In this document: piece after piece, positions 42,624-51,200 of the stretch
How positions within the stretch are numbered: the first letter of the stretch is position 1
Layout of the letters: each line of letters starts with the position of its first letter
Assembly: GCA_003001795.1 (NCBI GenBank)
Contig: PVNI01000019.1
Coordinates: 1-64,000 of the forward strand
Source of the DNA: Actinomadura viridilutea
Lineage (GTDB): Bacteria > Actinomycetota > Actinomycetes > Streptosporangiales > Streptosporangiaceae
Length of the DNA: 64,000 bases
Direction: 5' to 3'
Notes under the pieces: generated by a model
Told to the model about the DNA's origin: nothing
What the model saw: only the letters and a program-made list of their open reading frames with translations
Database searches by the model: none
Made by a program: the position numbers and the translations under genes

Positions 42624-44063
42624 ATGAAGGCAGAGCACTACGTCGGCGGCGCGTTCACCGGGGACGGCGAGCGCGACTTCCCGCTGATCGATCCGGTGGA
42701 CGGAACCGAGCGGGGCCGGGTGCCCGAGGCGTCCCGCGCGACGGTCGACGCCGCCGTCCGGGCCGCCCGGCAGGCCCTCGACGGGGCCTGGGGCGCCGCC
42801 TCGCCCGAGGACAGGGCCGCCGCGCTGCGCGAGATCGCCGCCGGCATCGAGGCCCGCTTCGACGAGTTCGTGGACGCCGAGGTCGCCGACACCGGCAAGC
42901 CCCGCGACCTGGCCGCCGCGGTGGACGTCCCGCGCGCGATCGGCAACTTCCGCGCCTACGCCGACCTGCTGTACGGGCGGGGCGAGCGCGCCTACACCAC
43001 GCGCGTTCCGGGCTGGAGCGGCGGCGCCGGGGAGGCGCTCAACTACACCGTCCGCCGTCCGCTGGGCGTCGTCGCGGTCATCTCCCCGTGGAACCTGCCG
43101 CTGCTGCTGCTCACCTGGAAGGTCGCGCCGGCGCTGGCGGCCGGGAACGCGGTGGTGGCCAAGCCGTCGGAGGAGACGCCGTCCACGGCGACGCTGCTGG
43201 CCGGCGTGGTGCACGAGGTCGGGCTCCCGGCCGGCGCGTTCAACCTCGTCCACGGGCACGGCCCCGGCGCCGCCGGGGAGTTCCTGACCGGGCATCCCGG
43301 CGTGGACGCGATCGCGTTCACCGGGGAGTCGGCCACCGGCGCCGCGATCATGCGCAACGCCGCCGAGCACGTCACCCCCGTGTCGTTCGAGCTCGGCGGC
43401 AAGAACCCCGCGCTGATCTTCGCCGACGCCGACGTCGAGGCGGCCCTGGAGGGCACGGTCCGCTCGGTCTTCACCCACTCCGGGCAGATCTGCCTGTGCA
43501 CCGAACGCGTCTACGTCGAACGGCCCCTCTTCGAGGAGTTCGCCGCCGCGCTCGCCGAACGCGCCCGCGGCCTCCGCGACTACGGACCGATGATCTCCGC
43601 GGCGCACCGCGACAAGGTGCTGTCCTACTACCGGCTCGCGGTGGAGGAGGGCGCCACGGTGCTGGCGGGCGGCGGCGTCCCCGTGTTCGGGGACCGGCGC
43701 GACAACGGCTTCTACGTCGAGCCGACCGTGCTCACCGGCCTGCCCCCCACGGCCCGCGCCGTCCGGGAGGAGATCTTCGGGCCGGTGTGCCACGTCGCGC
43801 CGTTCGACACCGAGGAGGAGGCGCTGCGCCTGGCCAACGACAGCCCCTACGGCCTGGCCGCCACCGTGTGGACCCGCGACCTGGCGCGGGCGCACCGGGT
43901 GGCGCCGCGCATCGCCGCGGGCATCGTGTGGGTCAACTGCTGGAACCTGCGCGACCTGCGCACCCCGTTCGGCGGGATCAAGGCGTCCGGGATCGGCCGC
44001 GAAGGGGGAGAGTACTCCCTGGACTTCTTCTCCGAACCCGTGAACGTGTGCGTGCGGTTCTGA
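42624..44063 (+). CDS. 2-Aminomuconate / 2-hydroxymuconate semialdehyde dehydrogenase
   Basis: A 479-aa NAD-dependent aldehyde dehydrogenase. It has SPWNLPLLLLTWK, the GES cofactor loop FTGESATG, the Glu of FELGGKNP, the catalytic Cys in HSGQICLCTERVY, and GPMISAAHRDKV. These segments match the muconic-semialdehyde branch of the family. In this operon it would oxidise 2-aminomuconate 6-semialdehyde, made by the ACMS decarboxylase, to 2-aminomuconate. GAGGG precedes ATG 42624 by 6 nt; ATG 42618 is the alternative. First gene of the catabolic operon. Confidence 0.85.
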   Translation: MKAEHYVGGAFTGDGERDFPLIDPVDGTERGRVPEASRATVDAAVRAARQALDGAWGAASPEDRAAALREIAAGIEARFDEFVDAEVADTGKPRDLAAAVDVPRAIGNFRAYADLLYGRGERAYTTRVPGWSGGAGEALNYTVRRPLGVVAVISPWNLPLLLLTWKVAPALAAGNAVVAKPSEETPSTATLLAGVVHEVGLPAGAFNLVHGHGPGAAGEFLTGHPGVDAIAFTGESATGAAIMRNAAEHVTPVSFELGGKNPALIFADADVEAALEGTVRSVFTHSGQICLCTERVYVERPLFEEFAAALAERARGLRDYGPMISAAHRDKVLSYYRLAVEEGATVLAGGGVPVFGDRRDNGFYVEPTVLTGLPPTARAVREEIFGPVCHVAPFDTEEEALRLANDSPYGLAATVWTRDLARAHRVAPRIAAGIVWVNCWNLRDLRTPFGGIKASGIGREGGEYSLDFFSEPVNVCVRF

Positions 44064-44086
44064 CCGCCGACAAGGAAAGCGAGCCC

Positions 44087-44932
44087 GTGACCGAGACCAC
44101 CCGAACCATCACCGCGGACGGCGTGCAGGCCGCCGCCGACCGCATCCTCGGCGCCCACGCCTCCGGCACGCCGTGCGCGCCGGTCCGCGACCTGATCGAC
44201 GGAGCGGACGCCGCGTACGCCGTGCAGCGCCGCGTCGCCGAGGTGTGGCTGGCCGGGGGACGCCGCCTGGTCGGCCACAAGATCGGCCTGACGTCGCGCG
44301 CCGTGCAGCGGCAGCTCGGCGTCGACACCCCCGACTGCGGCGCGCTGTTCGCCGACATGGCCGTCCCGGACGGCGCCGAGATCCCGGCCGGGGCGGTGCT
44401 GCAGCCCCGCGCCGAGGCCGAGGTCGCGCTGGTCCTGGACCGGGACCTGACGCACGAGCGGCACACCGTCGCCGACCTGATCCGCGCCACCGCGTTCGCG
44501 CTGCCCGCCATCGAGGTCGCCGGCAGCCGCATCCGCGACTGGGACATCACGCTCGTCGACACCGTGGCCGACAACGCCTCATCCGGCGTGTACGTGCTGG
44601 GCAACCGGCCCGTCCGCCTGGCCGACGTCGACCTGCGGATGTGCGGCATGGTGCTGGAACGGCGCGGCGAGCAGGTGTCCACCGGCACCGGCGCCGCGTG
44701 CCTCGGCCACCCCCTCAACGCGGCGCTGTGGCTGGCCGACCATCTCGTCGCCCAGGGCACGCCGCTGCGGGCGGGCGACACCGTCCTGACCGGTGCGCTC
44801 GGCCCGATGGTCGTCCCGGCCCCCGGCGACGTGCTGGAGGCCCGCATCGACGGGCTCGGCGACGTCCGCGTCGCCTTTGCGGAAGAGCCCGCCGACGAGC
44901 CCGCGGAAGAGCCCGCCGAGGAGGCCCCGTGA
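44087..44932 (+). CDS. 2-Keto-4-pentenoate (2-oxopent-4-enoate) hydratase
   Basis: A 281-aa fumarylacetoacetate-hydrolase-superfamily enzyme of the MhpD type: LVGHKIGLTSRAVQRQLG, QPRAEAEVALVLD and AIEVAGSRIRDWDI. It hydrates 2-oxopent-4-enoate to 4-hydroxy-2-oxovalerate. The GTG at 44087 has AAGGAAAG upstream. The C-terminal 15 residues are an acidic repeat (EEPADEPAEEPAEE). The stop overlaps the next start by 4 nt. Similar in sequence to the following decarboxylase, with which the homologous enzymes form a complex. Confidence 0.85.
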   Translation: MTETTRTITADGVQAAADRILGAHASGTPCAPVRDLIDGADAAYAVQRRVAEVWLAGGRRLVGHKIGLTSRAVQRQLGVDTPDCGALFADMAVPDGAEIPAGAVLQPRAEAEVALVLDRDLTHERHTVADLIRATAFALPAIEVAGSRIRDWDITLVDTVADNASSGVYVLGNRPVRLADVDLRMCGMVLERRGEQVSTGTGAACLGHPLNAALWLADHLVAQGTPLRAGDTVLTGALGPMVVPAPGDVLEARIDGLGDVRVAFAEEPADEPAEEPAEEAP

Positions 44933-45675
44933 CGGATGTGAACGCGCTGGCCGCGGCGCTGGACGCCGCCGAACGCGACGCCCGGCCCATTCCCAGGCTG
45001 ACCGACGCCGCGGACCTGGACGTGCCGACCGCGTACGCCGTCCAGCACGCCGTGATCGAGCGGCGCCGGGCGCGCGGCGAGCGGCTGGTCGGCGTCAAGA
45101 TGGGCTTCACCAGCCGCGCCAAGATGGTCCAGATGGGCGTCGACGACGTGATCTGGGGCCTGCTCACCGACGCGATGCCCGCCGGCCCGGACGTCGACGT
45201 CTCCCGGCTCATCCACCCCCGGATCGAACCGGAGATCGCCTTCCTCATCGGCCGCGAGGTCCGCTCGCCCGCCGACGCGGACGCCGCGATCGACGGCGTC
45301 GCCGTGGGCTTCGAGATCCTCGACTCCCGCTACGACGGCTTCTCGTTCACGCTGGCGGACGTCATCGCCGACAACGCCTCGGCCGCCCGGTTCGGCGTCG
45401 GCCCGTGGCGCCGCCCGCGCGACGTGTCCAACGTCGGACTGCTCATGGAGATCGACGGGCGTCCCGTGCAGACCGGCTCGTCGGCCGCGATCCTCGGCGA
45501 CCCGGTGCGGTCGCTGCGCGCCGCCGCGCGCCTGGCCGCCGCGGCCGGCATCGCGCTGGAGCCCGGCTGGGTCGTGCTCGCGGGTGCGGCCACCGCCGCG
45601 GTCCCCCTGCCCAAGGGCGCCCACGTCCGCGTCACCGGCGCGGGCCTCGGCAGCGTGGAGGTGACGGCCCGATGA
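44929..45675 (+). CDS. 2-Oxo-3-hexenedioate (4-oxalocrotonate) decarboxylase
   Basis: A 248-aa enzyme of the same superfamily as the hydratase: VGVKMGFTSRAKMVQMGV, HPRIEPEIAFLIG and AVGFEILDSRYDGFSFTLADVIADN. It decarboxylates 2-oxo-3-hexenedioate to 2-oxopent-4-enoate using Mg2+. Sequence identity with the hydratase across the KMGFTSRAK and EPEIAF regions shows their common origin. GTG start and stop each overlap neighbours by 4 nt, typical of coupled translation along this operon. Confidence 0.85.
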   Translation: MTDVNALAAALDAAERDARPIPRLTDAADLDVPTAYAVQHAVIERRRARGERLVGVKMGFTSRAKMVQMGVDDVIWGLLTDAMPAGPDVDVSRLIHPRIEPEIAFLIGREVRSPADADAAIDGVAVGFEILDSRYDGFSFTLADVIADNASAARFGVGPWRRPRDVSNVGLLMEIDGRPVQTGSSAAILGDPVRSLRAAARLAAAAGIALEPGWVVLAGAATAAVPLPKGAHVRVTGAGLGSVEVTAR

Positions 45676-46127
45676 CCGACTCGGCGAACGAGGCCTACCT
45701 GGTGGCGGGCAAGGCCAAGCCGCGCGGGCGGTTCCCGCACCTCAAGCGCGCCGGCGACCTGGTCTTCGTCTCCGGGACGAGCTCGCGGCGGCCCGACGGC
45801 ACGTTCGCGGGCGCGCGCGCCGACGCCATGGGCGTCACCGACCTGGACATCCGGGAGCAGACGCGGGCGGTCATCGAGAACATCCGCGACCTGCTGCGCG
45901 CCGCCGGGGGCGACCTGTCCGACCTGGTCAGCGTCACCACGTACCTGGTGAACATGAACGATTTCGGCGGGTACAACGAGGTGTACGGCGAGTACTTCGA
46001 CGAGAACGGCCCGGCGCGCACCACCGTCGCCGTGCACCAGCTGCCCCATCCCCATCTGCTCATCGAGATGTCCTGCGTGGCGCACATCCCGCGGGACCGC
46101 GGCTCCCACGAGGAGGTCGGAGCATGA
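45672..46127 (+). CDS. RidA-family protein, probable 2-aminomuconate deaminase
   Basis: A 151-aa protein of the YjgF/YER057c/RidA family: GDLVFVSGTSSRRPDG, EQTRAVIENIRDLLRAAGGDL and the TTVAVHQLPHPHLLIEMSCVA end containing the conserved glutamate. Pseudomonad 2-aminomuconate deaminases belong to this family and sit in the same gene order, so it probably converts 2-aminomuconate to 2-hydroxymuconate/2-oxo-3-hexenedioate. Overlaps the upstream gene by 4 nt (ATGA) and the downstream gene by 4 nt. Confidence 0.82.
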   Translation: MTDSANEAYLVAGKAKPRGRFPHLKRAGDLVFVSGTSSRRPDGTFAGARADAMGVTDLDIREQTRAVIENIRDLLRAAGGDLSDLVSVTTYLVNMNDFGGYNEVYGEYFDENGPARTTVAVHQLPHPHLLIEMSCVAHIPRDRGSHEEVGA

Positions 46128-46699
46128 CCGTGCCGAAGACACTGCCGAAACTGTCGCACGGGCGCCCGTTCGACTTCGCCCGCTGGATCGAGGACCATCG
46201 CGACCTGCTCAAGCCGCCGGTCGGCAACGTCCAGGTCTGGCAGGACTCCGGGATGATCGTCATGGTGGTCGGCGGCCCCAACCAGCGCACCGACTTCCAC
46301 GTCGACCCGACCGAGGAGTTCTTCTACCAGCTCAAGGGCAACATGGTCCTGCGCGTCATGGAGGAGGAGGGGCGGCCTCCGGTGGACGTGCAGATCAGCG
46401 AGGGCGAGGTGTTCCTGCTGCCGCCGAACGTGCGTCACTCCCCGCAGCGCCCCGAACCGGGCAGCATCGGCCTGGTCGTGGAGATCGCCCGCCCGGAGGG
46501 GGTGCGCGAGGCGTTCGAGTGGTACTGCACCGAGTGCCACCACCTCGTCCACCGCGCGGAACTGCAGGTGCGGTCGATCGTGGACGACCTGCCCCCGGTG
46601 TTCCAGGGCTTCTACGACGGCGACCGCACGTGCCGCAACTGCGGCGCCGTCCACCCCGGCAAGGAGTGGCCCGAGCACATGCGGCCGCGGACCCGATGA
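46124..46699 (+). CDS. 3-Hydroxyanthranilate 3,4-dioxygenase
   Basis: A 191-aa cupin dioxygenase. Fe2+ ligands are visible: His59 and a glutamate in FHVDPTEEFFYQLKG and the His in PPNVRHSPQRP. The C-terminus carries two CxxC pairs (YCTEC and RTCRNCG), the second, rubredoxin-like iron site found in bacterial HAAO enzymes. It opens 3-hydroxyanthranilate to 2-amino-3-carboxymuconate semialdehyde. ATG start overlaps the RidA stop by 4 nt, and the stop overlaps the next ATG. Confidence 0.93.
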   Translation: MTVPKTLPKLSHGRPFDFARWIEDHRDLLKPPVGNVQVWQDSGMIVMVVGGPNQRTDFHVDPTEEFFYQLKGNMVLRVMEEEGRPPVDVQISEGEVFLLPPNVRHSPQRPEPGSIGLVVEIARPEGVREAFEWYCTECHHLVHRAELQVRSIVDDLPPVFQGFYDGDRTCRNCGAVHPGKEWPEHMRPRTR

Positions 46700-47763
46700 G
46701 CGGACGGACGCCGGTCGTCGACGTCCACGCCCACGTCTTCCCCCGCGTCTCCCGCGACGAAGCGCGCATGCTGGCGGGCGCGGGGGAGCCGTGGCTGCGC
46801 GAGCACGGCGACGGCACCGGGATGATGATGAGCGGCGACGAGGAGTACCGTCCGGTCCGCGCCGAGCTGTGGGACGCCGACGCGCGCCTGGCCGCCATGG
46901 ACCGCGGCGGGGTGGACGTGCAGGTCGTGTCGTCCACGCCGCTGATGTTCGGGTACGCCGCCGAGCCCGAGCGCGCGGCCGACTGGTGCGAACTGGTCAA
47001 CGAGCGCATCCTCGACTTCTGCGCGCAGGCCCCCGAGCGCCTCGTCCCCCTGTGCCAGGTGCCGCTCCAGGACGTCGAGACGGCGTGCGCCATGGTCACC
47101 AAGGCGGCGGCGGCCGGACACCGCGGCGTCCACATCGGCAACCACGTCGGCCCCCGGTACCTCGACGACGCCGCCGTCGTCGAGTTCCTCACCCACTGCG
47201 CCGACGAGGGCGTGCCCGTGCTCGTCCACCCGTGGGACATGCTCGGCGGCGACCGCATGAACGGCCGCTACATGCTGCCGTGGCTGGTCGGCATGGCCGC
47301 CGAGACGCAGCTGTCGATCCTGTCGCTGATGCTGTCGGGCGCGTTCGAACGCCTGCCGCGGACGCTGCGGCTGTGCTTCTGCCACGGCGGCGGCAGCTTC
47401 GCCTACCTGCTGGGGCGCGCCGACAACGCCTGGCGCAACCGCGACATCGTGCGCCGCGACTCGCCCCGCCCGCCCTCGGCCTACACCGACCGCTTCTACG
47501 TCGACTCGGCCGTGTTCGACCCGCGCGCGCTGCGCCTGCTGGTGGACGTCATGGGCGCCGACCGGGTGATGCTCGGCACCGACTTCCCCTTCCCGCTCGG
47601 CGAGACCGAGCCCGGCGCGGTCATCCGCGCCTGCGACGGCCTCACCGACGATGAATGCGCGGCCCTGCTCGGCGGCAACGCCCGGGCGTTCTTCGCCTTG
47701 GACGCGCCGGACGGAGCCGTCCCCGCGAGTCCGGAACCGTCCGAAGAGAACGAGAACTGGTGA
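46696..47763 (+). CDS. 2-Amino-3-carboxymuconate-6-semialdehyde decarboxylase (ACMSD)
   Basis: A 355-aa amidohydrolase-superfamily TIM barrel. It has VDVHAHVFP (metal-binding His pair) near the start, LVHPWDMLGG, LCFCHGGGSFAYLLGR and the terminal LGTDFPFPLGE carrying the conserved Asp. These match bacterial and human ACMSD. It removes CO2 from the HAAO product to give 2-aminomuconate semialdehyde, the next enzyme's substrate, and so diverts the intermediate from spontaneous cyclisation to quinolinate. The last ~20 residues are an acidic tail. Overlaps the upstream gene by 4 nt. Confidence 0.9.
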   Translation: MSGRTPVVDVHAHVFPRVSRDEARMLAGAGEPWLREHGDGTGMMMSGDEEYRPVRAELWDADARLAAMDRGGVDVQVVSSTPLMFGYAAEPERAADWCELVNERILDFCAQAPERLVPLCQVPLQDVETACAMVTKAAAAGHRGVHIGNHVGPRYLDDAAVVEFLTHCADEGVPVLVHPWDMLGGDRMNGRYMLPWLVGMAAETQLSILSLMLSGAFERLPRTLRLCFCHGGGSFAYLLGRADNAWRNRDIVRRDSPRPPSAYTDRFYVDSAVFDPRALRLLVDVMGADRVMLGTDFPFPLGETEPGAVIRACDGLTDDECAALLGGNARAFFALDAPDGAVPASPEPSEENENW

Positions 47764-49046
47764 GCATGCCCCACATGGACTTCCTGCCGTCCGAAGATCC
47801 GGGCGCCGCCGAGGCGCGGCGGCTGGACGAGACCGATCCGCTGCCGACGCTGCGCGCCGAGTTCCACGTCCCGACGGGCCCGGACGGCGGCGAGGTCGCC
47901 TACTTCGCCGGCAACTCGCTCGGCCTGCAGCCCCGCGCCGCCGCGCGGCTGGTCGAGGAGGAGCTGCTGGACTGGGCGCGGCTCGGCGTCGAGGGCCACC
48001 ACCGGGCGCGCCGCCCCTGGGTGGACTACCACGAGCTGCTGCGCGAGCCCGCGGCCCGCCTGGTGGGGGCGCTTCCGCACGAGGTCGTCGCGATGAACTC
48101 GCTGACGGTCAACCTCCACCTGATGATGGCCACCTTCTACCGGCCGTCCGGGGACCGCACGCGGATCCTGATCGAGGACTCGGCGTTCCCGTCCGACTCG
48201 TACGCGGTGCAGAGCCAGGCGGTGCACCACGGCCTGGACCCGGCGGAGACGATCGTGCGGCTGCGGCCGCGCCCCGGCGAGGAGCACCTGCGCACCGAGG
48301 ACGTCGTCGGCCATCTGGAACGCGAGGGCCACCACGTCGCGCTGGTCCTGCTCGGCGGCGTGAACTACCTGACCGGGCAGCTCATGGACATCCCGACGAT
48401 CACCAAGGCGGGCCGCGCCGCGGGCGCCGTCGTCGGCTGGGACCTGGCGCACGCCGCCGGGAACGTTCCACTGCGCCTGCACGACTGGGACGTCGACTTC
48501 GCCGCCTGGTGCTCCTACAAGTACCTCAACAGCGGACCCGGCGCCGTGGCGGGCTGCTTCGTGCACGAACGCCACGTCCGCAACCCGGCGCTGCCGCGCC
48601 TGGCGGGCTGGTGGGGCAACGACCCGGCCACCCGCTTCGCGATGGAGCCGGACTTCGTCCCCGTCGCCTCGGCCGACTCCTGGCAGCTGTCCAACCCGCC
48701 GATCCTGGCCATGGCGCCGGTGCTGGCCTCGCTGCGGATCTTCGACCGGGTCGGCATGGAGGCGCTGCGCGCCAAGAGCCGCCGCCTCACCGGCTACCTG
48801 GCGGACCGCCTGGAGGGGATCGCCGGCCTGGAGGTGATCACGCCGTCCGACCCGGCGTGGCGGGGCTGCCAGCTGTCGATCCGGGTGGCCGACGCCAAGG
48901 GCCTGGTCCGCCGCCTGGCCGACGAGGCCGGGGTGATCGCCGACGCCCGGGAGCCCGACGTGGTGCGCCTGGCCCCGACGCCGCTGTACTCCACGTTCCT
49001 CGACTGCCACCGCGCCGCCGAGGCCCTGCGGGCCATCCTGCACTGA
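47760..49046 (+). CDS. kynU: Kynureninase
   Basis: A 428-aa fold-type I PLP enzyme. The Schiff-base lysine is K254 in WCSYKYLNSGPGA. AYFAGNSLGLQP, TVNLHLMMATFYRP and GWDLAHAAGN are kynureninase signatures, and WWGNDPATRF contacts the substrate. It cleaves kynurenine or 3-hydroxykynurenine to (3-hydroxy)anthranilate and alanine, feeding the dioxygenase. GTG 47760 overlaps the ACMSD stop by 4 nt, in keeping with the rest of the operon; ATG 47766 is two codons later. Last gene of the operon, followed by a hairpin. Confidence 0.93.
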   Translation: MSMPHMDFLPSEDPGAAEARRLDETDPLPTLRAEFHVPTGPDGGEVAYFAGNSLGLQPRAAARLVEEELLDWARLGVEGHHRARRPWVDYHELLREPAARLVGALPHEVVAMNSLTVNLHLMMATFYRPSGDRTRILIEDSAFPSDSYAVQSQAVHHGLDPAETIVRLRPRPGEEHLRTEDVVGHLEREGHHVALVLLGGVNYLTGQLMDIPTITKAGRAAGAVVGWDLAHAAGNVPLRLHDWDVDFAAWCSYKYLNSGPGAVAGCFVHERHVRNPALPRLAGWWGNDPATRFAMEPDFVPVASADSWQLSNPPILAMAPVLASLRIFDRVGMEALRAKSRRLTGYLADRLEGIAGLEVITPSDPAWRGCQLSIRVADAKGLVRRLADEAGVIADAREPDVVRLAPTPLYSTFLDCHRAAEALRAILH

Positions 49047-49057
49047 CGCGGCGCCGC

Positions 49058-49099
49058 GGGCGGCGGTGGGCGCACGTGGGGGCGCCCCATCCGCCGCCC
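49058..49099. terminator. Bidirectional terminator between kynU and the TetR gene
   Basis: GGGCGGCGG (49058-49066) pairs with CCGCCGCCC (49091-49099). The inner TGGGCG/CGCCCCA extends the stem with one bulge. It sits between convergent genes. Confidence 0.65.
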
Positions 49100-49124
49100 T
49101 TCGATGCGGAACGGGGACGCGGGG

Positions 49125-49886
49125 TCAGTCCCGGGGCCGGTCCAGGCGTTCGCCCTGCCGTACGCGGTCCAGGCCGAGCCAGACGAACTCCACGGCCATC
49201 TGCTCGGCCCGGTCCCGCGGGGTGTCGGGATGCTCGAGCCACCACGACACCATCGACAGCATCGCCCCGTACATCAGCGGCACCAGCAGCCGCGCGCGCC
49301 GCTCGTTGGCCCGCAGCGCGGCGGGGGACAGCGTCGGGTCGGCGCGGCGGCGGCGCAGCAGGATGTCGACCAGCGCCGTGCCCATCCGCTCGCGCAGCTC
49401 GCGCAGGCCGGGGCCGACCTCCGGCTTGTCCAGGTGCCGGATGACCAGCGCCCACGCGTCCGGCTCCTCGGTGGCGTAGTCGAACAGCGCCCGCACCATC
49501 GCGCGGATGTTGTCGACGCTGCGGCGCTCGGCGGAGACGGCGGCGTTGAGCCGCCCCGTCAGCTCGGTGACGATCGCCTCGGTCACCTCGACGAACAGCT
49601 CCTCCTTGGAGCCGAAGTGCTGGTAGAGCAGCGCCTTGGAGACCCGGGCGGCGGCCGCCACGTGGTCCATCTGGGTCAGGTGGTAGCCGCGCCGCCCGAA
49701 CTCGGCGAGGGCCGCCGCGAGCAGCTGCTCGCGGCGCCGGGCGTACGACATCCGCCGCCGAGCGCCCGCCTCCGGCGTCTGCTCCGGTGCCTGCTCCGGC
49801 TGCTCCGGCTGCTCCGGCGCCCGGCCGCCGGCGTCCGCGTCCGGCGCCGGCCCCCGTGCGGCCGCGTCCCCCGTGCCGTCCGTCAT
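49125..49886 (-). CDS. TetR-family transcriptional regulator
   Basis: A 253-aa regulator. A disordered Glu/Pro repeat N-terminus (PEQPEQPEQAPEQ) of ~45 residues precedes the TetR HTH (REQLLAAALAEFGRRGYHLTQMDHVAAAARVSKALLYQHFGSKEELF split over residues ~52-95). The C-terminal ligand pocket contains an aromatic-rich YGAMLSMVSWWLEH. Its ATG overlaps the acyl-CoA dehydrogenase stop by 4 nt. The palindrome in front of that operon is its likely operator; ligands of such FadR/KstR2-like proteins are often acyl-CoAs. Confidence 0.88.
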   Translation of the reverse strand: MTDGTGDAAARGPAPDADAGGRAPEQPEQPEQAPEQTPEAGARRRMSYARRREQLLAAALAEFGRRGYHLTQMDHVAAAARVSKALLYQHFGSKEELFVEVTEAIVTELTGRLNAAVSAERRSVDNIRAMVRALFDYATEEPDAWALVIRHLDKPEVGPGLRELRERMGTALVDILLRRRRADPTLSPAALRANERRARLLVPLMYGAMLSMVSWWLEHPDTPRDRAEQMAVEFVWLGLDRVRQGERLDRPRD

Positions 49887-51151
49887 GCGTCCCAATACTT
49901 CCCGAGCTCGGTGCGCGCCACCGACCGCACGTGCACCTCGTCGGGCCCGTCGGCCAGGCGCAGCGTCCGCGCCCAGGCCCACATGGCCGCCAGCGGCGTG
50001 TCGTCGCTGACTCCGGCGCCGCCGTGCACCTGGATCGCCTTGTCGAGCACGTCCAGCGCGACGCGCGGCGCCACCACCTTGATGGCCGCGACCTCGGAGC
50101 GGGCCGCCCGCACGCCCTTGTTGTCGATCAGCCAGGCGGTCTTGAGGGTGAGCAGCCGGGCCTGCTCGATCGCCATCCGCGACTCGGCGATCCACTGCTG
50201 GATCACGCCCTGCCGCGCCAGCTCCTTGCCGAACGCCACGCGCGACACCGCCCGCCGGCACATCAGCTCCAGCGCCCGCTCGGCCATGCCGAGGGCGCGC
50301 ATGCAGTGGTGGATGCGGCCGGGGCCGAGCCGGGCCTGCGCGATGGCGAACCCGCCGCCCTCCTCGCCGATCAGGTTCTCCACCGGCACCCGCACGTCGG
50401 TGAACCGGATCTCGCAGTGGCCCTCCTGGTCGGAGTAGCCGAACACGGGCAGCGCGCGGACGATCTCCACGCCGGGCGTGTCGACCGGCACCAGCACCAT
50501 GGACTGCTGCCGGTACGGGTGGCCCTCCGGGTCGGTCCGGCCCATCACGATCAGGATCTTGCAGCGCGGGTCGGCCGAGCCGGTGATCCACCACTTGCGG
50601 CCGTTGATGACGTAGTGGTCGCCGTCGCGCTCGATCCGCGTGGAGATGTTGCGGGCGTCGGAGCTGGCCACGTCCGGCTCGGTCATGGCGAAGGCGCTGC
50701 GGATCTCCCCGCGCAGCAGGGGGACGAGCCAGCGCCGCTTCTGCTCGGGGGTGCCGAACAGGTGCAGCACCTCCATGTTGCCGGTGTCGGGCGCCGAGCA
50801 GTTGAGCGCCTCCGGGGCGATGTGCGGGACGCGTCCGGTGACTTCGGCCAGGGACGCGTAGTCGGTGACGCTCAGGCCGTGCGAGGGCGTCTCCTCCTCG
50901 CACACCGGCGGATGCAGCGGCGCCTGCCCGCCGGGGTGCTCGGCGGGCAGGAACAGGTTCCACAGCCCTCGCTTGCGCGCCTCGGCCTTGAGCTCCTCGA
51001 CGATCGGGGGGACGGTGTGCTCCTGGCCCGCGGCGCGCAGCTCGCGGCGCTGCCGCGCGTACACGGGCTCGGCGGGATAGACGTGGGAGTCCATGAAGTC
51101 CTGCAGCCGGGCGAGGTGCTCGCGGGCCCGTTCGCTCAAACCGAAGTCCAT
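49883..51151 (-). CDS. Acyl-CoA dehydrogenase (ACAD10/11-like)
   Basis: A 422-aa flavoprotein. It carries AFAMTEPDVASSDARNI (FAD/substrate loop), KWWITGSADPRC, GPGRIHHCMRALG with a conserved Arg, RVAFGKELA and a terminal VHGGAGVSDDTPLA. The sequence fits the ACAD10/ACAD11-like branch rather than short-chain butyryl-type enzymes. It would oxidise an acyl-CoA to the enoyl-CoA and pass electrons to ETF. Co-transcribed with TetR and divergent from an SDR and a quinone reductase. Confidence 0.9.
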   Translation of the reverse strand: MDFGLSERAREHLARLQDFMDSHVYPAEPVYARQRRELRAAGQEHTVPPIVEELKAEARKRGLWNLFLPAEHPGGQAPLHPPVCEEETPSHGLSVTDYASLAEVTGRVPHIAPEALNCSAPDTGNMEVLHLFGTPEQKRRWLVPLLRGEIRSAFAMTEPDVASSDARNISTRIERDGDHYVINGRKWWITGSADPRCKILIVMGRTDPEGHPYRQQSMVLVPVDTPGVEIVRALPVFGYSDQEGHCEIRFTDVRVPVENLIGEEGGGFAIAQARLGPGRIHHCMRALGMAERALELMCRRAVSRVAFGKELARQGVIQQWIAESRMAIEQARLLTLKTAWLIDNKGVRAARSEVAAIKVVAPRVALDVLDKAIQVHGGAGVSDDTPLAAMWAWARTLRLADGPDEVHVRSVARTELGKYWDA

Positions 51152-51162
51152 TCGGTTAGAGT

Positions 51163-51182
51163 AACTGACGAGTCAGTCAGTT
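51163..51182. promoter_or_regulatory. Palindromic operator between the ACAD and SDR genes
   Basis: AACTGAC (51163-51169) and GTCAGTT (51176-51182) form perfect 7-bp arms, and an inner ACTGAC-GA-GTCAGT (51164-51177) overlaps. It lies in the 50-bp divergent gap and fits a TetR dimer site controlling both directions. Confidence 0.75.
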
Positions 51183-51200
51183 GTGGAGGGGAGTCCTCGC

